This document shows, in pieces, positions 19,542 to 28,180 of a stretch of DNA of 64,000 nucleotides. The position numbers and the translations under genes are program-made. Each line of letters opens with the position of its first letter. Within the stretch, counting starts at the first letter, position 1. This DNA comes from Thalassospira lucentensis. Its GTDB lineage: Bacteria > Pseudomonadota > Alphaproteobacteria > Rhodospirillales > Thalassospiraceae. Location of the stretch: contig NZ_JAATOV010000001.1 of the NCBI RefSeq assembly GCF_011806425.1, positions 806,001 through 870,000 of the forward strand, written 5' to 3'. The notes beneath the pieces were generated by a model. The model was not told where the DNA came from, did no database searches, and saw only the letters and a program-made list of their open reading frames with translations.

Positions 19542-21086
19542 ATGTCGCTCGTACGTTCCATCGCCACGGTCAGTGGCTTTACCCTGCTGTCACGTCTGCT
19601 TGGGTTTTGCCGTGATATCCTGATTGCCAGCATGCTGGGCGCTGGTGGCATTGCCGATGCGTTTTTTGTCGCGTTTAAATTTCCCAACCTGTTTCGCCGC
19701 CTGTTTGGCGAAGGCGCATTTTCCGCGGCCTTCATCCCGCTTTTGTCCGGCGATATCGAAAAACGCGGGATGGATGTTGCGCGCGAATTTGCCGCGCGTG
19801 CCATGTCGATGCTGTTGCTGATCACCGGCTTTTTGGTCGCGATCATTGAAATTCTGATGCCATGGGCAATGTTTGTATTCGCGCCCGGATTTTCCGACGA
19901 TCCGGAAAAATTCGCGCTTGCCGTCGAACTGTCGCGCATCACCTTCCCCTATCTTGCCTTTATTTCCGCGGTTGCCCTGATGTCGGGGGTTCTCAACACC
20001 TTGCACCGCTATGCCGCCGCTGCCGCCGCGCCGATTATCCTTAATCTGTGCCTGATTGGTGCGTTGCTTGGCCTGACCCCGGTCACCCAAACCCCGGCCC
20101 ATGCGCTGGCGTGGGGCGTGGCATTGGCCGGTGTCGCGCAATTTGTCTTTCTGGTGATTGCCTGCAAACGCGCAGGCTTTGCGATAAAATGGCAGCGCCC
20201 CAAAATCGATGACCGGGTTAAGTTGCTGGGCAAACGCATGGTGCCGGGCATGATTGGTGCCGGTGTTTATCAGCTCAACCTTCTGATTGATACCATGCTG
20301 GCTTCGCTTGTTTCTGATGGGGCTGTTTCGTGGCTCTATTATGCCGACCGGGTGCAACAATTGCCCTTGGGCGTGATTGGCATTGCCATTGGCACCGCCT
20401 TGCTGCCCACCTTGTCGCGGCAATTACAGGGGGCGGACCCGGCGGTTGCGATGAACAGTCAAAATCGCGGCATTGAAATCGCCCTGCTTTTGACCCTGCC
20501 TGCGGCGGTCGCCCTTGGCGTTATGGGCATTCCGGTGATCAATGTTCTGTTTGAACGCGGCGCATTTGGCGCCGACGAAACCCAAATGACCGGCTTGGCA
20601 CTGACCGTCTTTGCCTTTGGTCTGCCCGCATCGGTATTGGTCAAGGTGCTTGCACCGGGCTTTTTCGCCCGCGAAGACACCAAAACACCGATCCGCATTG
20701 GCATTTCGGCGATGGTGCTCAACATCGTTCTGATCGTGATCCTGATGCCCTATTTTGGGCATTTGGGCATTGCGGCGGCAACGTCTGTATCGGTTTGGGT
20801 CAACGCACTGTCATTGGGGTATTTGCTGCGCAAACGCGGGGATTTGGTTCTTGATGCCCGCTTGCTTAGACGCGTTCCGCGTATTCTGGCGGCATCGATC
20901 CTGATGGGGCTGGCACTTTGGTTTGCCATTGATGCGTTTTGGCAAAATGACGCGCTGTCGATCACCCGAATGATGATCATGGCGGCCTGTGTAGTTGGCG
21001 GTGTCGCGGTCTATGGATTGTCGGCCCAAATTCTTGGTGCCACCAACCTTAGCGAACTTAAAGCCACCCTCAAACGCGCCAAATAG
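19542..21086 (+). CDS. murJ: lipid II flippase MurJ
   Basis: A 514-residue polytopic protein with about 14 membrane helices that flips lipid II for peptidoglycan synthesis. The N-terminal signature SGFTLLSRLLGFCRDILIAS and ADAFFVAFKFPNLFRRLFGE (with the conserved Arg residues lining the cavity) is intact, and YYADRVQQLPLGVIGIA in the middle is a hallmark of the MviN/MurJ family. The length matches the family. It precedes trpS on the same strand, but about 190 bp and a structured leader separate them. Confidence 0.96.
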   Translation: MSLVRSIATVSGFTLLSRLLGFCRDILIASMLGAGGIADAFFVAFKFPNLFRRLFGEGAFSAAFIPLLSGDIEKRGMDVAREFAARAMSMLLLITGFLVAIIEILMPWAMFVFAPGFSDDPEKFALAVELSRITFPYLAFISAVALMSGVLNTLHRYAAAAAAPIILNLCLIGALLGLTPVTQTPAHALAWGVALAGVAQFVFLVIACKRAGFAIKWQRPKIDDRVKLLGKRMVPGMIGAGVYQLNLLIDTMLASLVSDGAVSWLYYADRVQQLPLGVIGIAIGTALLPTLSRQLQGADPAVAMNSQNRGIEIALLLTLPAAVALGVMGIPVINVLFERGAFGADETQMTGLALTVFAFGLPASVLVKVLAPGFFAREDTKTPIRIGISAMVLNIVLIVILMPYFGHLGIAAATSVSVWVNALSLGYLLRKRGDLVLDARLLRRVPRILAASILMGLALWFAIDAFWQNDALSITRMMIMAACVVGGVAVYGLSAQILGATNLSELKATLKRAK

Positions 21087-21274
21087 GGAAAACATCAAAA
21101 CCCGGTGGTAAAACCATCCATAATTGCGCTGATTTCCCCATAAGCTGCTTGACCTTACACCGTCGTGGGGCTTAACTCCGCGCGTTGGTTTGCAGCTCGT
21201 CCGCCGGCGGGTGTCCACAACCTGGCGGAGCTTGCGAACCCATTTTTGTTTTTATTGAAATGGACGACACTCTT

Positions 21275-22276
21275 ATGGAACGTGTGTTTTCGGGCGCTCA
21301 GCCCACCGGTAACCTTCATCTTGGCAACTATCTTGGCGCGATCCGCAACTGGGTCGAACTGCAGAAGCAAAATGAATGCATCTTCTGCGTGGTCGATATG
21401 CATGCCATCACGGTCTGGCAAGACCCCAAGGAACTGCGTTCCAACATCCGCGAACTGGCCGCCAGCATGATCGCATCCGGAATTGATCCGGAAAATCAGG
21501 TGCTGTTTAACCAAAGTCAGGTTTCCGCCCATGCGGAACTGGCGTGGATCTTTAACTGTGTGGCGCGTATCGGTTGGCTCAACCGGATGACCCAGTTTAA
21601 GGAAAAGGCTGGCAAGCACCGCGAAAACGCATCGCTGGGTCTGTATGCCTATCCAAGCCTGATGGCAGCGGACATTCTGGCATACAAAGCCACCCATGTT
21701 CCGGTTGGCGAAGATCAGAAACAGCATCTTGAACTGGCCCGCGACATCGCATTGAAATTTAACAATGATTACGAAGTCGAAGGCTTCTTCCCACAGCCAG
21801 AACCATTGATTCTGGGGCCGGCAACGCGCGTGATGTCGCTGCGTGATGGGTCGAAAAAGATGTCGAAATCCGATCCGTCGGAAATGGCGCGCATCAACAT
21901 GACCGATGATGCCGACACGCTCAGCAAAAAAATCCGCAAGGCTAAAACCGATCCGGAACCGCTGCCAAGCGAGGCCGCTGGTCTTGAAGGCCGCCCAGAA
22001 GCCAAGAACCTGATCACCATCTATGCGGCCCTGACCGACAGCACGGTGGATGCAGTTTTGGCCGAGCATGGTGGCACGCAGTTCTCTGGCTTTAAGCAGG
22101 CCCTGACCGATGTGGTTGTCGAAAAACTGGCCCCCATCACCGAGGAAATGGCCCGCCTGAAAGCCGATCCGGCCTATATCGATTCTGTTCTGGCCAAGGG
22201 TGCAGAACGGGCAAATGCCATTGCCCAGCCCATCCTGCGCGAGGTCAAGGAAACCGTTGGCTTCCTGAACTCCTGA
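21275..22276 (+). CDS. trpS: tryptophanyl-tRNA synthetase
   Basis: A class I synthetase of 333 residues that charges tRNA-Trp. The HIGH-equivalent [13 protein letters not shown] is near residues 10-20, the specificity segment VVDMHAITV follows, and KKMSKSD is near 194-200. The ATG at 21275 (MERVFSG) is chosen because GGACGA precedes it and homologues begin at this point; an ATG at 21260 adds five residues. The frame is open further upstream through a GC-rich, hairpin-forming leader (21165-21245) that does not look like protein. Confidence 0.96.
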   Translation: MERVFSGAQPTGNLHLGNYLGAIRNWVELQKQNECIFCVVDMHAITVWQDPKELRSNIRELAASMIASGIDPENQVLFNQSQVSAHAELAWIFNCVARIGWLNRMTQFKEKAGKHRENASLGLYAYPSLMAADILAYKATHVPVGEDQKQHLELARDIALKFNNDYEVEGFFPQPEPLILGPATRVMSLRDGSKKMSKSDPSEMARINMTDDADTLSKKIRKAKTDPEPLPSEAAGLEGRPEAKNLITIYAALTDSTVDAVLAEHGGTQFSGFKQALTDVVVEKLAPITEEMARLKADPAYIDSVLAKGAERANAIAQPILREVKETVGFLNS

Positions 22277-22300
22277 TCGATATTACGACCTAAAATACCA

Positions 22301-22352
22301 AAAGCCCGTTTGTCACAGCTTTCACAAGCAAGACAGACGGGCTTTTTTTATC
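22301..22352 (+). terminator. terminator of trpS
   Basis: Stem AAAGCCCGT...TGTC with GACAG...ACGGGCTTT, about 13 bp with one bulge, followed by seven T residues. Confidence 0.85.
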
Positions 22353-22376
22353 GCTCAATCGACTGACAAAATCAGA

Positions 22377-24008
22377 TCAGATCGCGTTTCCAGGGGCTTG
22401 GCGGTCTTGCTGCATGGCTTGATATTTCTTCAGGCCATCCATCATCGTTTGGCTAAACCATGCCCCGACCGGTTGCTGGGCGCCGATATGGCTGGTCGCT
22501 TCTTCCATCAGGGGATGGACCGGCTCGGCAGCGGTCGTATTGGTGTCGCGTTGGGCGACGGTATTGGCGTTTTGCGCGTTATCCGTCTGGTCAAAATGAC
22601 CGGAAACGCGGCCCTGATCGGCAATCGGGTTGCGCGGCGATGCCGATTCGGCGGCCATCGTGCGGGCTTGCTCCCCACCCAGCGCGGCATTAAATCGGGC
22701 GGCCATTTCCGCGGCGGATAACGGCGCATCACCATTTCTATAATCCGCTGACACCTGTGCGGTCGGGCTTGAGGATCGGCGATCGGTTGCGGCCATTGCC
22801 TCATTCCCAGCCGCATCAGTACCCGCTGCTTTCTCCGCATCAAGTTTGGCAGCATTCAATTTTGCAAAACGTGCTTCGTGGGCCACCAGTTCTGGCGACA
22901 CGGCAAATTGATTGGTGCTGCGGCTAACCCGTCCACTATTTTGCGCGCGCGCCCAAACCGTATCGCCGCCGCCACTGTTAAATGATGCTTGCTGGATCGG
23001 TGACCGGTTGGTCTGTGATGACGATGTTGCAACCGCGCCGGTCAGGCGCGAAGCCGGGCTGTAGCTCCCGGCGGATGCCATCGCCACGGCCAATTCGGCT
23101 GGATCATTTTGAACGGCTGCAGCCATCTCGGCAATCGCACTCGTGCCGTTAGTGCTATTGGTGCGCGGCTGTGGTGATGCTGTTTGCGCCTGTGTCGCTT
23201 GGGCGACCTGTGTCGGCTGTTCGGTCTGCTGCGCCTGTCTCGCTTGCGCTGCTTGGGCGTCCTGCGCCACTTGTCCAGATTGTGCTGCCTGCGCCCAAGG
23301 GGGATTTAAATCGGATGCTGTGGGCGCGGTAAATGCAGATGCGCCATTTTGATCCTGTGCCGGATCAAGCGACGCCACATCGACCCCTGCGACCGGGGCG
23401 GCTTGAACAATAGTGGATTGTTCCTCGGCACTTGCCGTGACGCTGGCCGGTGTTGCCCCCTGCTGCCCCGCCATCCATGGCAGAACAAGGTCCCCCTGAT
23501 AGGTCCCATCGGCGGCTGCACGGGCATTGGCCGCCATTGCATCGGGCGCAGCTCCTGCCGCCTGTGATGCGTCGGCAACCGCGGTCCCCCCCTCAACCGG
23601 GGCGCCATTAAAACTGTCATCCAAGAAGGCCATAACATGTTCGCCGGTATCTTCGCCGGTAACGGCGTCGACAACCGCATCGATTGCGGCACCTGCCAAA
23701 CCAAACACACCGCCAAACAGACCGCCGCCAACAACCCGCGCGCCATTGCCGATTTCATCGCCCGTAAGCGAACGATACAGCATTCCGACACCGGGAATAT
23801 GTTGCAGCGGATTAATCACGTCGAGCACATCGGAAAACTCAAACCCGTCCTTTCCGAACATATATTCGGAAAAGTCGCGCTCTTTTTGCGCGCCCTCAGC
23901 CGCCTGCGCACCTGACCCCGACTGTACGAATTTGTTTTTCGCACTTTCGCTGGTCTGGCCCGCAACACTGCCGGGCGAATTTTGCCGCCAATCTGCACCA
24001 ATCGACAT
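22377..24008 (-). CDS. Ala/Gln-rich low-complexity protein, function unknown
   Basis: A 543-residue protein. Residues 45-125 are ordered-looking: FEFSDVLDVINPLQHIPGVG, then a Gly/Ala/Val-rich hydrophobic stretch (ARVVGGGLFGGVFGLAGAAI) ending in an acidic helix. I have seen this core as a short stand-alone alphaproteobacterial protein of unknown role. The remaining 400 residues are disordered: an Ala/Gln repeat region around 235-275 (QAAQ, AQAR, QAQQ units), then Ser/Asn/Ala-rich linkers, ending with GAWFSQTMMDGLKKYQAMQQ. No signal peptide. It may be a secreted, structural or scaffold protein; that is speculation. Confidence 0.75.
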   Translation of the reverse strand: MSIGADWRQNSPGSVAGQTSESAKNKFVQSGSGAQAAEGAQKERDFSEYMFGKDGFEFSDVLDVINPLQHIPGVGMLYRSLTGDEIGNGARVVGGGLFGGVFGLAGAAIDAVVDAVTGEDTGEHVMAFLDDSFNGAPVEGGTAVADASQAAGAAPDAMAANARAAADGTYQGDLVLPWMAGQQGATPASVTASAEEQSTIVQAAPVAGVDVASLDPAQDQNGASAFTAPTASDLNPPWAQAAQSGQVAQDAQAAQARQAQQTEQPTQVAQATQAQTASPQPRTNSTNGTSAIAEMAAAVQNDPAELAVAMASAGSYSPASRLTGAVATSSSQTNRSPIQQASFNSGGGDTVWARAQNSGRVSRSTNQFAVSPELVAHEARFAKLNAAKLDAEKAAGTDAAGNEAMAATDRRSSSPTAQVSADYRNGDAPLSAAEMAARFNAALGGEQARTMAAESASPRNPIADQGRVSGHFDQTDNAQNANTVAQRDTNTTAAEPVHPLMEEATSHIGAQQPVGAWFSQTMMDGLKKYQAMQQDRQAPGNAI

Positions 24009-24184
24009 GTCTGTCCTCCTCTTGCGCCTTACATTGCAAAAGGAATGCCAAACTCACACGCTGATAAGTGATTGTTATATATGGAAATTATTCAAAACCC
24101 GCTGGCAGCATTTCTGCCTGTCGGAATCTTCTGCCGGGTATGATCCCGAATTTCGCAATGCGTGTTTAACGTGACGAAAATGAT

Positions 24185-24246
24185 GGTTTCACGAGCACCG
24201 AAGCGCAGCGTACTAAAGTACGTGAGCATCGAAGCGCAGAGAAACC
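24185..24246. repeat. structured direct/inverted repeat element
   Basis: A 62-nt element. Outer arms GGTTTC (24185-24190) and GAAACC (24241-24246) are complementary; the centre CGTAC-TAAA-GTACG (24209-24222) is a hairpin; and two 16-nt direct repeats, GAGCACCGAAGCGCAG (24193-24208) and GAGCATCGAAGCGCAG (24224-24239), differ at one position. It starts about 30 nt 3' of the ribA stop, so it could be in the ribA 3' UTR. Confidence 0.7.
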
Positions 24247-24276
24247 TTTATTTGCAGTCCGTTAAGCGCGCATTGA

Positions 24277-25434
24277 TTAGAACAGATGACCGGCACGGTC
24301 CTTCTTGGTCTGAAGGTAAAATTCATTATGGCCATTGGACGGGAATGTGTGCGGCACCCGTTCGGCCACTGTCACGCCCCAACTTTCCAGGCCTTTAAGC
24401 TTTTCCGGATTGTTCGTCAGCAACCGGACCGATTCAAAGCCCATCTGGCGCAACATTTCAGCCGCCGGGCGATAAACGCGTTCATCCGCGTCAAAGCCAA
24501 GCTCCTCGTTGGCATCAAGGGTATCAAACCCGCGATCCTGCAACGCATAAGCACGCAGCTTGTTCACAAGTCCAATGCCCCGACCTTCTTGGCGCAGATA
24601 CAGGATAATGCCGCCCTGCCCGCTTTTGGCGATTTCGGAAATGGCGCCGCGCAATTGCGGCCCGCAATCGCAGCGCAATGATCCGATCAAATCGCCGGTA
24701 AAGCATTCTGAATGCAGCCGGATCAGAACCGGCTGATCCTTGGCCGGTTCGTCAATCACGATGGCCAGATGTTCTTGCCCGCCATCTTCGGGGCGAAAGG
24801 CAATCACGGTCGCATTTTCCGCATCTTCAAGCGGTACACGTGCCTGGCTAACTTCCCGAAGCGTCGCAGCCGATGCATCTTCATATCCATTGATGCTATC
24901 AGATTGCAAAACCAACAAATTCTGCGCCCGCACAAGGTTTTCAAGCTGATCAGCCGTGATCGGCACGGTGACAACTGCTGGCAAAAGCCGCGCAAGTTTT
25001 GCCAGCCGAATGGCGGCACTTTCTGCCATGGTCACTGAACGCCAATCACCATCAGGCAATTGGTCAAGATCAAGCAGCGGATTGGCGATTTCGCCAAGGC
25101 GGGCCGCGTCAATATCGTCAACATTGCCACTGACAAAGGCGATAAACGCATCTTCCTTACATGCCACGCCCAAGGATTTTGCCCGCACACGCGGCAAAAC
25201 AATTGCCGGGCTGTCATTTTGGGTACTGATCGCACACAACCGATCAAACCCGTTTTGTGACAGCGGTTCGGCGGCAATCACCGCAACACTATGGGCGACA
25301 CCGTCCATATGTCCCTGCACCAGAACAATCTCGCCGCGGCGTAAATCCGCAACCGCACGCGATACTGTCACCAGATCGGTGGTCGGGATCGAAGGGCTGT
25401 CATTCTGGGCCTTGGCGGCGATGCTTTGGGTCAT
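24277..25434 (-). CDS. ribA: GTP cyclohydrolase II with degenerate N-terminal RibB-like domain
   Basis: A 385-residue protein. The C-terminal half (about 205-385) is a complete GTP cyclohydrolase II, the first enzyme of riboflavin synthesis: zinc ligands Cys244, Cys255 and Cys257 in HSECFTGDLIGSLRCDCG, and RQEGRGIGL at 281-289. The N-terminal half (about 22-200) follows the DHBP-synthase fold pattern (AVADLRRGEIVLV...), but the catalytic DDEDRENEGD-type acidic cluster is missing, so it is unlikely to make DHBP; a separate ribB would be needed. I see no FMN riboswitch upstream. It is divergent from a response regulator gene. Confidence 0.92.
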   Translation of the reverse strand: MTQSIAAKAQNDSPSIPTTDLVTVSRAVADLRRGEIVLVQGHMDGVAHSVAVIAAEPLSQNGFDRLCAISTQNDSPAIVLPRVRAKSLGVACKEDAFIAFVSGNVDDIDAARLGEIANPLLDLDQLPDGDWRSVTMAESAAIRLAKLARLLPAVVTVPITADQLENLVRAQNLLVLQSDSINGYEDASAATLREVSQARVPLEDAENATVIAFRPEDGGQEHLAIVIDEPAKDQPVLIRLHSECFTGDLIGSLRCDCGPQLRGAISEIAKSGQGGIILYLRQEGRGIGLVNKLRAYALQDRGFDTLDANEELGFDADERVYRPAAEMLRQMGFESVRLLTNNPEKLKGLESWGVTVAERVPHTFPSNGHNEFYLQTKKDRAGHLF

Positions 25435-25839
25435 TGGTATCTTATCGTTAAGGGTCAGGGGCCATTACGTGATCACAACATCGCGATCTGGTGCTATGGG
25501 GGCTAGATAAGGACCCGAATTGATTAATATAACCGACATATCGATCCGGTTTGTGGTGACGTGCCGCGCAAAATCGCAGGAAGAGCGACATCTTTCAACA
25601 TTTTGCGACACATACCCCATATAAATCGTATCGATGCGTCGGGTGTATTAATTAATCCGAGGCCGTCACAGGTCAATGGGCTAATCTGAAAACAGTTTGT
25701 TCTTGAAATAGCAGTATGCGACTTTCACTCTTGATATATGGCGGGCCTTGATCGGATATGCCACAAAAACAATGGCATTAAGCAGTGTGACATCGGATCA
25801 GAACGAAACACAGATCTGACAAGCAACAAGGGATGGTAA
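25435..25839. other. AT-rich divergent promoter interval
   Basis: About 400 bp between ribA and the response regulator. AT-rich patches such as TATTAATTAATC (about 25646) are likely promoter material. I see no coding frame, riboswitch or terminator. Confidence 0.5.
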
Positions 25840-26529
25840 ATGTCGACAGGTAAACAGGTTCTCGTGGTTGAAGACGATGCGGCACTCAGCCAGTCTTTGA
25901 CCGAGCAGCTCCGACTGCACGAGGAATTCGACTGTCTCGTCGCCAAAAGCGGCAAGGACGCACTCGAAGCCGTCAAAGAAGCTTATTTCGACATGATTTT
26001 GCTTGATGTCGGCCTGCCCGATATGGATGGCCGCGATGTGTGTAAGCTGATGCGCCGCGAAGGTGTCAAATCCCCCATCATTATGCTGACCGGTGCAAAC
26101 AGCGATTCTGACACGATCCTTGGCCTTGAATCTGGGGCCAACGATTACGTTACCAAGCCGTTTCGTCTCAACGTGCTTCTGGCCCGTATCCGTGCCCATA
26201 TCCGTCAACATGAACAAAGCGAAGACGCCGTCTTTGTCATCGGCCCCTATAGCTTCCAACCCAGCGCAAAGATTTTGGTCGAAACCGCGACCGAAAAGAA
26301 AGTCCGCCTGACGGAAAAGGAAACGTCGATCCTTAAATTCCTATTCCGGGCCGGGGATAAGCCGGTGACGCGTGAAACGCTTCTGGATGAAGTTTGGGGC
26401 TATAACGCGGGTGTGACGACCCACACGCTTGAAACCCATGTCTATCGTCTGCGTCAGAAAATCGAAAAAGACCCGTCAAACGCGACCATTCTGGTGACCG
26501 AACCGGGCGGCTATAAGCTGATCCCCTAA
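25840..26529 (+). CDS. OmpR-family response regulator, orphan
   Basis: A 229-residue two-domain regulator. The receiver domain has the acidic pair Glu11/Asp12/Asp13, phosphoacceptor Asp56 (ILLDVGLPD), Thr84 and Lys106. The C-terminal winged helix (about 130-229) has LTEKETSILKFL and VTTHTLETHVYRLRQKIE. It should bind DNA as a dimer after phosphorylation. No histidine kinase gene is adjacent, so the partner must lie elsewhere. The C-terminal motif is like that of several conserved alphaproteobacterial envelope/cell-cycle regulators, but I cannot fix an orthologue. Confidence 0.9.
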   Translation: MSTGKQVLVVEDDAALSQSLTEQLRLHEEFDCLVAKSGKDALEAVKEAYFDMILLDVGLPDMDGRDVCKLMRREGVKSPIIMLTGANSDSDTILGLESGANDYVTKPFRLNVLLARIRAHIRQHEQSEDAVFVIGPYSFQPSAKILVETATEKKVRLTEKETSILKFLFRAGDKPVTRETLLDEVWGYNAGVTTHTLETHVYRLRQKIEKDPSNATILVTEPGGYKLIP

Positions 26530-26560
26530 GGGGCGGTCGCCTTCGCAATCAGACATAAAA

Positions 26561-26592
26561 AATCCCGCGATAAAAAAGCGGGATTTTTTTGT
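26561..26592 (+). terminator. terminator of the response regulator gene
   Basis: Stem AATCCCGC / GCGGGATT with an A-rich loop, followed by seven T residues. Confidence 0.9.
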
Positions 26593-26761
26593 CACAAACA
26601 GTCTAGCTCACCGTCATAGATATCGGCGAAATTATCCACAGAAATGGGATTTCCATCATTTTCTGTAAAAATAGCGATAAACGCCGTTATTAAGCCACCA
26701 TATGCATATTTATCTCGTGAAAAGCGGTTTTTCGGCGCTTGAAAATGGCCCAAATGACGAA

Positions 26762-27457
26762 TTAATAGCCCCGGGACCCGAAAATAGCAGTGCCAATGCG
26801 CACATGTGTCGCGCCAAAGCGGATTGCGGCCTCGTAATCGCCACTCATTCCCATACTGCGGATTGCGATATTATGGCGATCGGCGATCTTGCCCAGCAAT
26901 AAAAAATGCGGCGCGGGTTCTTCATCTACCGGGGGAATGCACATTAACCCGGTGATCGGCAAATTCAGCTCATCGCGGCACATGGTAATAAAATCATCGG
27001 CATCCGCGGGGGCTATGCCGGCCTTTTGCAGTTCTTCGCCGGTATTAATCTGAATGAATAAATCCGGGCAGCTTCCCGTCGCATCCCGATGCTTTGCCAA
27101 GGCGCGTGCCAGTTTCGGGCGGTCCACTGTCTCGATCACGTCAAACAGGCCGACCGCATCTTTGACCTTATTGGTTTGCAACGGCCCGATCAGATGCAAT
27201 TGCACATCGGAAAACTCTGCACGCAATCCGGGCCATTTCCCGGCGGATTCCTGCACCCGGTTTTCGCCAAAAACCCGTCTTCCCTCGACCAATGCCTTGC
27301 GCACATGATCGGCTTCATGGTTTTTGGACACACAAACCAGCGTCACATCCTTTGGATCACGGTCAACCGCCGCACAGGCAGCATCGATATTGTCCTGAAT
27401 CTCGCGCAGGTTCTGTGCAACGTCGCTATTGCCAGACGACAGATCATGATCGCTCAT
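26762..27457 (-). CDS. yggS: PLP homeostasis protein, YggS/PROSC family
   Basis: A 231-residue single-domain fold-type III PLP-binding protein that buffers pyridoxal phosphate and affects amino acid metabolism; it has no known enzymatic activity. The PLP lysine sits in LVCVSKNHEADHVRKAL, where most members have SKT/SKG. GENRVQE, HLIGPLQTNK and the C-terminal SMGMSGDYEAAIRFGATHVRIG phosphate-binding region are all conserved. It is divergent from the ThiE-like gene, with only about 50 bp between starts. Confidence 0.95.
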   Translation of the reverse strand: MSDHDLSSGNSDVAQNLREIQDNIDAACAAVDRDPKDVTLVCVSKNHEADHVRKALVEGRRVFGENRVQESAGKWPGLRAEFSDVQLHLIGPLQTNKVKDAVGLFDVIETVDRPKLARALAKHRDATGSCPDLFIQINTGEELQKAGIAPADADDFITMCRDELNLPITGLMCIPPVDEEPAPHFLLLGKIADRHNIAIRSMGMSGDYEAAIRFGATHVRIGTAIFGSRGY

Positions 27458-27510
27458 GGATGATGGGTCCTAATGGTTTGAAATGGGCTTATGGAGTGGG
27501 GATACTATCA

Positions 27511-28143
27511 ATGGACGAGATCCTGTTAAAGCAGGCAGGCCAACTGAATTTACGCAATTGTCCTATTGGCGGACCATTTCCCCCGGTGATCCTTCTAACC
27601 GATGATGCACGCCTGCCCGATCCATTGGCCGCAATTGCGCAATTGCCGCGCAGAAGCATGGTGATCTTTCGCCATTACGATCATGCAAACCGCACGGCCT
27701 TGGCCGCCAAAGTATGTGCCGAATCGCGCCGTTTGGGGCATAAAACCCTGATCGCCAATGATTTGGCACTTGCACTTAAGCTCGGTGCGGATGGTGTTCA
27801 CCTGCCCGAATACCGCATTTTGCAAACCCCATCGATCTTTGGCCAAATTCCGTCTGGATTAATCGTCACGTCGGCGTGTCACAGCATGACAACTTTACGC
27901 AAAATTTGCCTGCTACCGCGTGATTACCGGCCCGATGGCGTGCTTATTTCACCGGTTTTTCAGACCCAAAGCCATCCCGGTGCCGTCCACATGCCCTTTG
28001 AAAGGGTCCAACAGGTTGCGCATCTGGCGGCACAGAACGCGATCACCCCAATCGGACTTGGCGGCATTGATCGCAACACGATCAAAAAGCTGCGCGGTTC
28101 TGTTCTTGCGTCTGTCGCCGGGATCGGGTTTTCTGTCGGCTAA
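27511..28143 (+). CDS. thiamine-phosphate synthase-like protein (ThiE/TenI family)
   Basis: A 210-residue TIM-barrel protein. Family landmarks are present: LIANDLALALKLGADGVHLPE, SACHSM near the active site, DGVLISPVFQTQSHPGA and the phosphate-binding ITPIGLGGID. It differs from true ThiE at several catalytic spots (the NDR of the canonical NDRxDLA and the GQ after GVH are replaced), so it may be a TenI-like paralogue. There is no TPP riboswitch and no thi neighbour. ATG 27511 is chosen because TGGGGA lies about 9 nt upstream; ATG 27460 is an alternative. Confidence 0.75.
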   Translation: MDEILLKQAGQLNLRNCPIGGPFPPVILLTDDARLPDPLAAIAQLPRRSMVIFRHYDHANRTALAAKVCAESRRLGHKTLIANDLALALKLGADGVHLPEYRILQTPSIFGQIPSGLIVTSACHSMTTLRKICLLPRDYRPDGVLISPVFQTQSHPGAVHMPFERVQQVAHLAAQNAITPIGLGGIDRNTIKKLRGSVLASVAGIGFSVG

Positions 28144-28180
28144 TCATACACCCCGCCCGGTGGCCGGAGAATCGCCGAAA

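Noticed and set aside
21141..21274. Possible Trp attenuator upstream of trpS
   Set aside because: The GC-rich segment can form hairpins, but no short reading frame with tandem Trp codons and no T-run follows, so a leader-peptide attenuator is not supported.
24193..24239. CRISPR-like spaced direct repeats
   Set aside because: Only two copies, 15 nt apart, and they are part of a larger palindromic element; there is no array and no cas gene.
25435..25839. FMN riboswitch upstream of ribA
   Set aside because: I see none of the conserved RFN core segments in the interval.
27457..27511. TPP riboswitch upstream of the ThiE-like gene
   Set aside because: The interval between the divergent starts is too short and lacks the thi-box core.
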